From assembly GCA_002401195.1 (NCBI GenBank), contig NVSI01000010.1, positions 12,559-19,969 of the forward strand: a DNA stretch of 7,411 nt. Direction: 5' to 3'. The notes beneath the pieces were generated by a model. It was given only the letters and a program-made list of their open reading frames with translations. It did no database searches and was not told the origin of the DNA. The DNA is from Alphaproteobacteria bacterium. Lineage in GTDB: Bacteria > Pseudomonadota > Alphaproteobacteria > Micavibrionales > UBA1664. A program made the position numbers and the translations under genes. Shown here in pieces: positions 1-6,089 of the stretch (positions are counted from its first letter, which is position 1; each line of letters begins with the position of its first letter).

Positions 1-1398
1 ATCATGGCTGAAAACCAAAATGGCGCGCAAATCAAAGGCGTGATTGTTCAATTGGGTGGTCAAACCCCTTTGAAACTGGCTCAATTCCTTTTGGATAATA
101 ATATCCCGATCCTTGGAACTGATCCCGATATGATCGATTTGGCCGAAGACCGCGAAAGATTTAAAAAACTGATCGAAGACCTTAACCTGCGTCAGCCATT
201 TAACGATATTGCCTTCACATCCGAAGAGGCCATCGATAAAGGCGACGCGGTTGGATATCCGCTTGTCATTCGTCCGTCATACGTTCTTGGCGGCGCGGGA
301 ATGGAAATCGTCCATAACAAAACCGAATTGGAAGATTACATTGATCGCGCGGTGAAGGTCTCTGGCGATGCGCCTGTTCTTCTTGACCGTTATTTGAACC
401 AAGCCATCGAAATTGATGTTGATGTGCTGTCCGATGGAAAAGAGGCCGTTGTCGCAGGAATCATGGAACATATTGAAGAAGCGGGCATTCACTCAGGGGA
501 CAGCGCCTGCGTTTTACCGCCGCACTCCCTTCCTTATAAAGTTGTCCGTGACATTGAACGCCAATCGAAAAAATTGGCAAAGGCCCTTAATGTTAAAGGC
601 CTGATGAATGTTCAATTCGCGGCAAAAGTGAACCGTGAGACGGGCGAGACGGATGTCTATATTATCGAGGTCAACCCACGTGCCTCGCGAACTGTGCCGT
701 TCGTCGCAAAGGCCACGGGCGTACCAATCGCAAAAATTGCGGCGCGCATTATGGCCGGTGAGGCCTTGGCTCCATTCCGTCGCTCTGGTATATTGGATGC
801 AATTTCCAACATGGATCACAGTGCGGTGAAAGCCCCCGTCTTTCCGTTTGATCGTTTCCCAGGCGTTGACCCAATTTTAGGCCCTGAAATGCGTTCAACA
901 GGTGAAGTCATGGGACTGGACAAAGACGTGGCGCAGGCTTATGCAAAGGCTCAACTGGGCGCTGGAATTGTTCTTCCGACATCTGGAACCGTGTTCCTTT
1001 CCGCGCGGAATAAAGATAAGGCGGAATTATTACCCCTTGCCAAAGATTTACAAGATCTTGGGTTTACCTTGATTGCCACGGGCGGAACATCATCCTATTT
1101 GAAAGATGCCGGGTTAAACGTCACACGCGTGAATAAAATTTCCGAAGGGCAACCTCATATTGGCGACGCCATGATTAATGGTGAAATTGCGTTGATGATC
1201 AATACGACCAAAGGCCGTCAAGCCATGTCAGACGGGAAACAAATCCGCCGCCGCGCATTGATGAATAAATTACCGTATTATACGAATTTGGCCGCAGCAA
1301 AAGCCGCAATTGGCGCGATCCGTTCCATCACGGTCAAAGACATGGATGTCAAAGCGATCCAAGATTATTTCGACAAAGGATTGGAAAAGGCAGCGTAA
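1..1398 (+). CDS. carB: Carbamoyl-phosphate synthase large subunit, C-terminal part (5' end outside window)
   Basis: CarB makes carbamoyl phosphate from bicarbonate, ATP and ammonia (supplied by CarA from glutamine) for pyrimidine and arginine synthesis in the cytoplasm. The visible 465 codons correspond to roughly the last 45% of a protein usually about 1,070-1,100 residues long. Counting from the ATG at position 4, the segment GVIVQLGGQTPLKLA opens the second synthetase half. The second ATP-grasp domain follows, with RPSYVLGG (about 90-97), EHIEEAGIHSGDSAC (155-169), GLMNVQFA (199-206) and EVNPRASRTVPF (222-233). PGVDPILGPEMRSTGEVMG (286-304) follows. The last ~135 residues are the MGS-like allosteric domain (GTVFLSARNKDK, then ATGGTSSYL and MINTTKGR). 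Frame is open to the left edge, and the ATG at 4 is an internal codon in an ordinary stretch of CarB, not a start. No lesion is seen. It is followed by a convergent gene only 28 bases away, without a clear terminator. Confidence 0.97.
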   Translation: MMAENQNGAQIKGVIVQLGGQTPLKLAQFLLDNNIPILGTDPDMIDLAEDRERFKKLIEDLNLRQPFNDIAFTSEEAIDKGDAVGYPLVIRPSYVLGGAGMEIVHNKTELEDYIDRAVKVSGDAPVLLDRYLNQAIEIDVDVLSDGKEAVVAGIMEHIEEAGIHSGDSACVLPPHSLPYKVVRDIERQSKKLAKALNVKGLMNVQFAAKVNRETGETDVYIIEVNPRASRTVPFVAKATGVPIAKIAARIMAGEALAPFRRSGILDAISNMDHSAVKAPVFPFDRFPGVDPILGPEMRSTGEVMGLDKDVAQAYAKAQLGAGIVLPTSGTVFLSARNKDKAELLPLAKDLQDLGFTLIATGGTSSYLKDAGLNVTRVNKISEGQPHIGDAMINGEIALMINTTKGRQAMSDGKQIRRRALMNKLPYYTNLAAAKAAIGAIRSITVKDMDVKAIQDYFDKGLEKAA

Positions 1399-1426
1399 GG
1401 TCTAAACACGATATATAGTATAGAGC

Positions 1427-2695
1427 CTAGCTATAAAAGGAATTAGACCATTTAAAAAAGGCATCGGTTGAGAGGGGTTTTCCGCTCACATGCTCTATCG
1501 TTTTATCAAATCGCGTTTCATCGCATGTATTGACGGTATCTTGAATGAATTCACCGACATTCCCAAGGGTTACTCCTGCGCTGTCGCCCAATTGAAATCC
1601 ACCAAGAAGCCCAGGATTATAACAGGCACGGTCTCCGTAAATTCCTGTCATTTGATGCACATCCCAATAAAATGGATAGGCGTCAGGTAATATATCCCGA
1701 TACGGTTTAATCAGGTTTTGCCAGAATATTTCGACATCCTCGGCCTCCACCTCATCATTGATAAGCGCGCGTTCCAATTGATCCGTTATGCGGATATCGA
1801 TGGCATGGCGAAGCGGATTCGTTTCAATACGTTTTGTCTCTCGATCAGCCACGCGCACATGATTACGCAACATTTCAAGCGTGTATCCGCACTCTGTGAG
1901 GCCAGCATCCAAAAGGATCGTTAAAAATTCGTCCGAACGACCAATCACATGTTCATACATAAAGGCGATCGATTCATCCATCGCGCGCCCCTGAACCATA
2001 CGGCCATACGGAATGGATTGACGGTAAATCGCATGTCCAATTTCATGCCAGTTCGTCAAAATTCCTAAAATAGGATCTTCATAATCATGTGTCAGCCCCA
2101 AAACAACACCTTTAGGCACTCCGCCATACCCAAGGCAGGCCGGATGAGCAACATTGTCAACGATGTTCACTTTGAATTGATCCACGCCCGCAACATCGAC
2201 CAAACCGCGGATAATTGTTTTCATCAAATAGTCAGGGACATGGGGCAATGGCTCCGCTTGTTCCACCTGAATATCTTTCACCTTTTTATGCAGCGTTTTA
2301 AAATCGCTCTCTTCGAACGGATCAACAAACCCCGGCGTTTGGAATTCAACCAACGCATCATAAGGCGTGTCCGTTTTTAAATGCTCCTGCAATTTTTTTG
2401 CAATCTCACGTGAATATTCCAAAACCGTCGCCATCGGCCCAATCAGGCGCAACGTTTGATCGTCTTTTTTTGCCTCACGCCACGCCGACATACATGATTT
2501 CCGCGCCAGCAATCGTCCCAAAACATCACGAAGAGTTCCTGTGCCATAAAATATTTTTTCAGGAGACATGCTTCCAAATTGCGCCGCCCCCCATAGTTGG
2601 TAGCTATTCACAATAAAGGCAGGGATTTTCGGCTCATCCGCCAAGATTTGCATCTTTAGACGTTCTCGCTCATATAATGTGTCGATCATCGACAT
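1427..2695 (-). CDS. Divergent M32-family (Taq-type) metallocarboxypeptidase
   Basis: This is probably a zinc carboxypeptidase of family M32, cytoplasmic, removing C-terminal residues from peptides. I see HEIGH at residues 217-221 (the HExxH zinc site), followed by DES with Glu241 and then EHVIGRS (248-254). These match the M32 third-ligand segment (HES…E..(I/V)GRS). Upstream, HP at 184-185 fits the family HPF region, and NPLRHAIDIRI…LERAL (293-311) and WDVHQMTGIYG (344-354) match later M32 blocks. Oddities: at 422 residues it is shorter than the usual ~500. The DVRITT block is replaced by KGVVLGLTHDYED, and the FGYFPTY…LGN region carries extra residues (GDRACYNP…GNVG). I infer a divergent subfamily that keeps the catalytic and zinc residues. 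The start at 2695 (MSMID) is the first of two nearby in-frame ATGs, and neither has a strong Shine-Dalgarno. No signal peptide is visible. It converges with carB and diverges from greA. Confidence 0.78.
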   Translation of the reverse strand: MSMIDTLYERERLKMQILADEPKIPAFIVNSYQLWGAAQFGSMSPEKIFYGTGTLRDVLGRLLARKSCMSAWREAKKDDQTLRLIGPMATVLEYSREIAKKLQEHLKTDTPYDALVEFQTPGFVDPFEESDFKTLHKKVKDIQVEQAEPLPHVPDYLMKTIIRGLVDVAGVDQFKVNIVDNVAHPACLGYGGVPKGVVLGLTHDYEDPILGILTNWHEIGHAIYRQSIPYGRMVQGRAMDESIAFMYEHVIGRSDEFLTILLDAGLTECGYTLEMLRNHVRVADRETKRIETNPLRHAIDIRITDQLERALINDEVEAEDVEIFWQNLIKPYRDILPDAYPFYWDVHQMTGIYGDRACYNPGLLGGFQLGDSAGVTLGNVGEFIQDTVNTCDETRFDKTIEHVSGKPLSTDAFFKWSNSFYS

Positions 2696-2699
2696 GGTC

Positions 2700-2728
2700 T
2701 TGACGGCTTTCTTATTTTATCTTAACGT
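2700..2728 (+). promoter_or_regulatory. Weak candidate promoter upstream of greA
   Basis: TTGACG (2700-2705, five of six to the -35 consensus) is followed after 17 bases by TAACGT (2723-2728), which matches the -10 consensus at only three positions. If used, transcription would begin near 2735, just before the terminator-like hairpin. The greA promoter could equally lie inside the 5' end of the divergent peptidase gene. On the other strand, TAAAAT (complement of 2714-2719) is a possible -10 for the peptidase gene, without a recognisable -35. Confidence 0.25.
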
Positions 2729-2736
2729 TCAGGGGT

Positions 2737-2769
2737 AAAGTCCGATGAACACGGGCTTTTTTTATTTTT
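2737..2769 (+). terminator. Intrinsic-terminator-like hairpin in the greA leader
   Basis: AAAGTCCG (2737-2744) pairs with CGGGCTTT (2752-2759), 8 bp with one G-U, around a 7-base loop. It runs straight into seven T (2757-2763), one A and five more T. This is the classical hairpin plus U-tract form, oriented with greA and ending about 21 bases before its start codon. The convergent gene arrangement leaves no plus-strand gene between carB and this site, so it would act either on greA's own leader or on transcription antisense to the peptidase gene. The assignment is from sequence only. Confidence 0.6.
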
Positions 2770-2790
2770 ATGGATACAAGGATATCATAA

Positions 2791-3267
2791 ATGGACAAAA
2801 TTCCAATGACAAAGCACGGGCATGAGGCCTTAACTGCTGAATTTACTGATTTGAAAAAAGTACAACGCCCTGATGTGATTCAGGCGATCTCCACCGCGCG
2901 CGCGCATGGTGACCTTTCTGAAAATGCAGAATACCATACAGCAAAAGACCGCCAAAGCTTTATTGAGGGCCGTATTCAGGAACTTGAATCCGTTCTTGGC
3001 CTTGCTGACATCATCGAAACGGCCAAATTCAAAGGCGATACAGTCGTGCGTTTTGGCGCGTTTGTATCCGTCGCCGACGAGGACACAGACGAAGAAAGCA
3101 CATATCAAATTGTGGGGACATATGAAGGCGATCTTGAAAACAAGAAAATATCGCTGTCTTCGCCTATGGCACGGGCATTAATCGGGAAATCCGTTGGAGA
3201 TTCTATTTCTGTGAACACGCCCAATGGCGGAAAAGATTACGAAGTTATCGAGGTTGAGTATAAATAA
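2791..3267 (+). CDS. greA: Transcription elongation factor GreA
   Basis: GreA enters the RNA polymerase secondary channel and stimulates cleavage of backtracked RNA, rescuing stalled elongation complexes. The 158 residues match the family length (E. coli 158). The N-terminal part (about 1-75) is the coiled-coil finger, with IPMT at 4-7 and ARAHGDLSENAEYHTAK (36-52). Asp41 and Glu44 of the catalytic acidic tip are present. The C-terminal part (about 80-158) is the FKBP-like domain, with VRFGAFV, SPMARALIGK (123-132) and the usual EVIEVEYK ending. The start is supported by AAGGA at 2778-2782, eight bases before the ATG. A terminator-like hairpin with U-tract lies in the leader, so attenuation is possible. 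The stop codon is 2 bases from the stop of the convergent zincin-like gene. The carB-then-greA order, recalled from other alphaproteobacteria, is here interrupted by the opposing M32 gene. Confidence 0.97.
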   Translation: MDKIPMTKHGHEALTAEFTDLKKVQRPDVIQAISTARAHGDLSENAEYHTAKDRQSFIEGRIQELESVLGLADIIETAKFKGDTVVRFGAFVSVADEDTDEESTYQIVGTYEGDLENKKISLSSPMARALIGKSVGDSISVNTPNGGKDYEVIEVEYK

Positions 3268-3275
3268 ACTCAACC
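3252..3275. terminator. Perfect 8-bp hairpin spanning the two convergent stop codons
   Basis: GGTTGAGT (3252-3259) and ACTCAACC (3268-3275) form a perfect 8-bp inverted repeat with an 8-base A/T loop. It covers the end of greA (TAA 3265-3267) and the end of the zincin-like gene (TGA, complement of 3270-3272). On the plus strand a run of five T starts about ten bases downstream, too far for a classical terminator; no T-run follows on the minus strand. It may be a weak bidirectional terminator or a 3'-end protecting stem-loop. Confidence 0.4.
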
Positions 3276-3680
3276 ATTCGCTAATTTTTCAATATCTTCG
3301 GCTCCATAACCGCAATGTTGCGCCAATTCCGTGATCATTAAATGACGCACCAAACCTTCTAAATCATCCTCGGTCTCGCACCAGACATCCAATATTGGAC
3401 GGCGGTACAAGGTCAGCGTTTTTTCGGATCGCACGCCCTTTAATGGCACGCCCGGGATTTTTTCCGCCGTATCACGGTACAAAGCCAAAAGATCAAAATC
3501 TGTATCCAGTTCAAATTCATCCATTGTTTCTTGCGGTGGAAAATGATCGACAATGATCTTTAGTCCCTCACAAACAGCGCTCAACTCATTGGGCAAACTA
3601 TCGCACAAAGATTCCGCCAAGGATTGAATGTCTTCGTTCGAGGGGGGCGCTGAAAAATTTAAAACAATGCTTTTATTCAT
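3270..3680 (-). CDS. Zincin-like protein (PF06262-type) with degenerate HExxH
   Basis: The 136-residue product resembles the small 'metallopeptidase family' zincin-like proteins (Pfam PF06262, function poorly known). Family-like features are the N-terminal half with LPNELSAVCEGLKIIVDHFP (29-48), DLLALYRDT (63-71), the strand LTLYRRPILDV (89-99) and the C-terminal helix holding the zinc motif. In relatives that helix reads roughly HE(I/V)(G/A)HH(F)G. Here it reads TELAQHCG (117-124): the Glu and the sixth-position His remain, but the first His is Thr and the fifth-position His is Gln. Both HExxH histidines are therefore gone, and I infer a catalytically inactive member. The ORF is otherwise full length with no stop or frameshift. 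AGGG lies 8 bases before the ATG. It starts 41 bases after the stop of the DUF433/PIN-like gene on the same strand, so co-transcription is likely. Confidence 0.7.
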   Translation of the reverse strand: MNKSIVLNFSAPPSNEDIQSLAESLCDSLPNELSAVCEGLKIIVDHFPPQETMDEFELDTDFDLLALYRDTAEKIPGVPLKGVRSEKTLTLYRRPILDVWCETEDDLEGLVRHLMITELAQHCGYGAEDIEKLANG

Positions 3681-3721
3681 GTTTAAACCCTATCCCAATG
3701 CGTAATTCTTCCGCAAGTTTT

Positions 3722-4765
3722 TTAACGAGAATAAGTCTCTCCATTTTGTTTCCGAAGAGACAAGCGCTGGGAAAGAGGTTTCAAAAGAACATCATCCGTA
3801 TGGTGAACCGCGTATTTCAAACGGCTCGAAAGTTCCTTTGAAAGTCCAAAATTCGCCATCCCCTTATTATACGAAAGGTCAAAATAATCTTTTCTCTCCT
3901 GAGGTGTGTTCAACAACGCCAGTTCTTCCCCTATGTGATATTCAACAACGCGTTTAATCATAGCGCGCACATGTTTGAAATTACCTTGGTCTCGATATCC
4001 TTTGAACCATTCACCTTCAATCACATCGACCCATGTATCTCGTAATTTTTTAGCGCGTTCTTTTGTGCCGCCCTCCATTAATTCCAAAAAATGAATCCCT
4101 GGCTTTGCCGTGTTTTTTGAAACTTCAATAACAGGCGAAACACGTTCGTCATATATTTCAAAAATAGTGTTTCGGTGTTTGCGCAGCAGGTTTTTAATTT
4201 CGTGACCCTTTAATCGAGAGTCTTTAATATGAACAAGAACAGGAAGATTTCTTAATGTCTCATCAATTTGGCCACCATTATTTTTTAACACTGTTTTCCA
4301 TCGCAAAAGGGCACAACGCGTTAAATCAATCGTATCCATTGTTTTCAAAGACTCTTTCACCGCGCTGTCTTTTGTAACAATCAAATTATAACGTCCGCAT
4401 GACCGCGCCCAAACTTGACTGTCTTTTGCATCCGTCAAACCATCGAAATTTGTATGGGTCGCATATCCAAATATTTGCCTAGCGCCGTCAGTCAAATAAC
4501 TTTCATCAATGTTCGCATCACATAAAACACGAAGATATTGTTGCCGGCGTCCCGTGGGCTGCACGGGGTTGGCCGCCATATAGAAGGCCCGCGCCAACAG
4601 AATGGATTTAGGAGTGATCCCTTCTATTTCATCTTGGATTTCGGGGAATGTTTTGTTTTCAGACAGGGCGTTATAGACCCTAGACAAGGGTATTTTTCGG
4701 CCATCCGTTTGACGGTTTTGCAAAAAAATATCGTCAATTGTTGCCAATGAATACGCTTTGGACAT
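3722..4765 (-). CDS. DUF433-like + DUF5615 PIN-like fusion protein, with unassigned C-terminal region
   Basis: This is a 347-residue protein whose function is not established. Residues about 22-64 (GRKIPLSRVYNAL…FPEIQDEIEGITPKSILLARAFYMA) follow the DUF433 pattern: short strand, helix, 'P-E-I', 'G-(I/L)-T', then a long helix. DUF433 is a winged-helix-like fold found in VapB45-type antitoxins. Residues about 78-220 resemble the DUF5615 PIN-like fold of VapC45-type toxins: LRVLCDANIDE (78-88) with Asp83, LTDAKDSQVWA (110-120) with Asp115, and NLIVTKDS (127-134) with Asp133. These look like the acidic active-site set. An apparent insertion lies around 156-176. Residues about 221-347 are charged and I do not recognise them. 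The DUF433 and DUF5615 modules usually lie on separate adjacent genes, so one chain is unusual. The start is backed by AGGGA just upstream and by a good promoter at 4792-4820. Domain calls are by eye and would need profile searches. Confidence 0.6.
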   Translation of the reverse strand: MSKAYSLATIDDIFLQNRQTDGRKIPLSRVYNALSENKTFPEIQDEIEGITPKSILLARAFYMAANPVQPTGRRQQYLRVLCDANIDESYLTDGARQIFGYATHTNFDGLTDAKDSQVWARSCGRYNLIVTKDSAVKESLKTMDTIDLTRCALLRWKTVLKNNGGQIDETLRNLPVLVHIKDSRLKGHEIKNLLRKHRNTIFEIYDERVSPVIEVSKNTAKPGIHFLELMEGGTKERAKKLRDTWVDVIEGEWFKGYRDQGNFKHVRAMIKRVVEYHIGEELALLNTPQERKDYFDLSYNKGMANFGLSKELSSRLKYAVHHTDDVLLKPLSQRLSLRKQNGETYSR

Positions 4766-4791
4766 TGTTTTCCCTGAATGTTTTTTTTATA

Positions 4792-4820
4792 AACATAAGA
4801 GAAAATGAGCCTTTTGACAA
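4792..4820 (-). promoter_or_regulatory. Sigma-70-type promoter for the DUF433/PIN-like gene
   Basis: On the minus strand TTGTCA (complement of 4815-4820, five of six to consensus) is followed after exactly 17 bases by TATGTT (complement of 4792-4797, four of six). Transcription would begin near 4785 and give a leader of about 20 bases, including an A8 run (complement of 4781-4788) and the AGGGA ribosome binding site. It would drive both minus-strand genes down to 3270. Confidence 0.5.
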
Positions 4821-4839
4821 ACTAAAGCTTCTCCAATCT

Positions 4840-4868
4840 TTGCTTTTCACACAGGTTTTTGATATTCT
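4840..4868 (+). promoter_or_regulatory. Weak candidate promoter for the 58-residue small gene
   Basis: TTGCTT (4840-4845) and TATTCT (4863-4868) are 17 bases apart, matching three and four positions of the sigma-70 hexamers. The start of transcription would be near 4875, just before the AAGGAG ribosome binding site at 4879-4884. A sigma-28-like alternative overlaps it: TAAAGCTT (4823-4830), 11 bases, GCTTTTCA (4842-4849). Neither is strong. Confidence 0.3.
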
Positions 4869-4895
4869 AAAGATAGATAAGGAGATTCGAAAATC

Positions 4896-5072
4896 ATGAA
4901 TATTGCAGCATCCGGCGTCGCAACACAGCTTGCCTCACAAAAAGTCGCCTTCGCACAAACTCAGATTAAGCAAAATGCTGAAAGCGAACGCCAAGTCGCC
5001 AACATCCTTACTCAGGCCGCGGACGCAGGTTCCAAGGCCGCATCATCCGCTAAAGTCGATATCCTCGTTTAA
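4896..5072 (+). CDS. 58-residue Ala/Gln-rich small protein, possibly YjfB-like
   Basis: The small open frame starts at ATG 4896 and ends with TAA at 5070-5072. AAGGAG (4879-4884) lies 11 bases upstream, a strong Shine-Dalgarno at slightly long spacing. The product begins MNIAASGVATQLASQK and ends KVDILV. It has 14 alanines and no Cys, His, Pro, Trp or Tyr, and looks largely helical (QLASQKVAFAQTQIKQNAE, then RQVANILTQAADA). It has no signal peptide or membrane segment. The layout (short N-terminus, Gln-rich helix, 'K..AE..VA.IL..A', final hydrophobic V-D-I-L-V) recalls the small 'putative motility protein' YjfB family (PF14070) as found in Alphaproteobacteria. That is a resemblance from memory, not a firm assignment. 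No flagellar gene is nearby. It is monocistronic: divergent from the PIN-like gene and convergent with the ribokinase gene 23 bases away. Confidence 0.65.
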   Translation: MNIAASGVATQLASQKVAFAQTQIKQNAESERQVANILTQAADAGSKAASSAKVDILV

Positions 5073-5095
5073 TTTTTTATAATAACCATTTCAAT

Positions 5096-6040
5096 TTATT
5101 GAATCGGTGTCGCAAGATCAACCAACCCCAACGCATCATCAATTTCATCCGAACGCGGCATTGCCGTTTGCGCCCCAAAAGATTTGCACGCCAATGATCC
5201 CGCAATCGATGCACGGCGCATTGAATCTTGAATAGAGCGTTTCTCAAAAACACATCCCGCAAATACGCCGCAGAATGTATCCCCAGCGCCCGTTGTGTCA
5301 ACAACGTCTTCGCCCAGATTAACCGCGCCGACTTTCCATCCTGTTCCATTGGATTTCATCACAACCGCGCCTAAATGTCCCATCGTCATAACGCATGTTA
5401 AATCCGCGTTTTCCGCCAATGTTTTCGCAAGTTTAATGGCGTCATCTTCGATCGTTAATCCCATTTTCTCGGCAATTTGGCGGCCTTCAATTTGGTTCAC
5501 AATTAAATAATCCAAATCAACCAAAACATCCTTTGGAATCGCACCAGCGGGTGCAAGATTTAAAATCGTTTGTGCGCCTTTTGCCTTTGCACGGCGAATA
5601 ACATCCCAATTTTCAGCATGAGGAATTTCCATTTGCATCAAAATAACGTTATCAGGACCCAAAATTTCATCAGGAATTTGATCTCCGCTTGTTGCATTAT
5701 TCGCACCGGTGGCGACAACAATTTGATTGTCACCCGTTTTATCGGTTGTAATAAAGGCCATGCCTGTTGGTTCGCTATCGTGGCGGCCAACGCTTGACAC
5801 CCAAACTTCATCCCGTTTCAATGTATTGTAAATCCGCGTTCCAAATCCATCATCACCAATTTGACCAACCATCGCAGTTTTAATACCAGAGCGTGAACAC
5901 GCCAACGCTTGGTTCGCGCCCTTCCCACCAGGAAGCCATTTGTATGTCGGCGTCAAAACCGTTTCACCAATTTGAGGCTGATGCTCAACCTCCATCATAA
6001 GATCAATATTCAACGATCCAAAAACAATAACCATACTCAT
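5096..6040 (-). CDS. rbsK: Ribokinase-like PfkB-family sugar kinase
   Basis: The product probably phosphorylates D-ribose (or a related sugar or nucleoside) with ATP to the 5-phosphate, feeding the pentose phosphate and nucleotide pools. The 314 residues match ribokinase length (E. coli RbsK 309). Visible blocks are [10 protein letters not shown] (6-15), [10 protein letters not shown] (37-46, the N-terminal PfkB signature and sugar-binding site), GDDGFG (62-67), TGANNA (111-116), LNLAPAG (160-166), VNQIEG (181-186, the N..E motif that coordinates Mg/phosphate) and [11 protein letters not shown] (248-258). The last contains the anion hole and the catalytic base Asp254. The residue pattern is closer to ribokinase than to fructokinase or adenosine kinase, but substrate cannot be settled by eye. 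AAAGGG lies 10 bases before the ATG at 6040; the second ATG two codons later would be too far from it. No ribose transporter or RbsR neighbours are visible. It diverges from hemA across 49 bases. Confidence 0.85.
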   Translation of the reverse strand: MSMVIVFGSLNIDLMMEVEHQPQIGETVLTPTYKWLPGGKGANQALACSRSGIKTAMVGQIGDDGFGTRIYNTLKRDEVWVSSVGRHDSEPTGMAFITTDKTGDNQIVVATGANNATSGDQIPDEILGPDNVILMQMEIPHAENWDVIRRAKAKGAQTILNLAPAGAIPKDVLVDLDYLIVNQIEGRQIAEKMGLTIEDDAIKLAKTLAENADLTCVMTMGHLGAVVMKSNGTGWKVGAVNLGEDVVDTTGAGDTFCGVFAGCVFEKRSIQDSMRRASIAGSLACKSFGAQTAMPRSDEIDDALGLVDLATPIQ

Positions 6041-6089
6041 TTTGTATTTACCCTTTAATTTTTATAGACACTTGCGTAGAGTGACTGGC

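Noticed and set aside
1399..1449. Inverted repeat GGTCTAA/TTAGACC (1399-1405 and 1443-1449) around the carB and peptidase gene ends, with a small inner TATAG/CTATA hairpin (1419-1435)
   Set aside because: The interior is 37 bases long, stems are short and no T-run follows on either strand, so it cannot be supported as a terminator.
2087..2380. 97-codon plus-strand open frame inside the M32 gene
   Set aside because: It is antisense to the conserved HEIGH-containing region and has no ribosome binding site or recognisable product.
4814..4819. Perfect TTGACA on the plus strand upstream of the small gene
   Set aside because: No acceptable -10 lies 16-18 bases downstream (TCTTTG region). The same bases are better explained as the complement of the minus-strand -35 TTGTCA.
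5073..5095. T6 run after the small gene stop as a terminator
   Set aside because: Only short, bulged pairings precede it; no stable hairpin is visible.
5077..5349. 90-codon minus-strand open frame overlapping the ribokinase gene
   Set aside because: It is an alternate-frame shadow of the ribokinase gene; the product shows no family pattern and the ribokinase frame has clear motifs throughout.
6042..6089. TTG start giving a 16-residue N-terminal extension of hemA
   Set aside because: The extension is unlike ALAS N-termini. ATG 6090 gives the usual 410-residue length.
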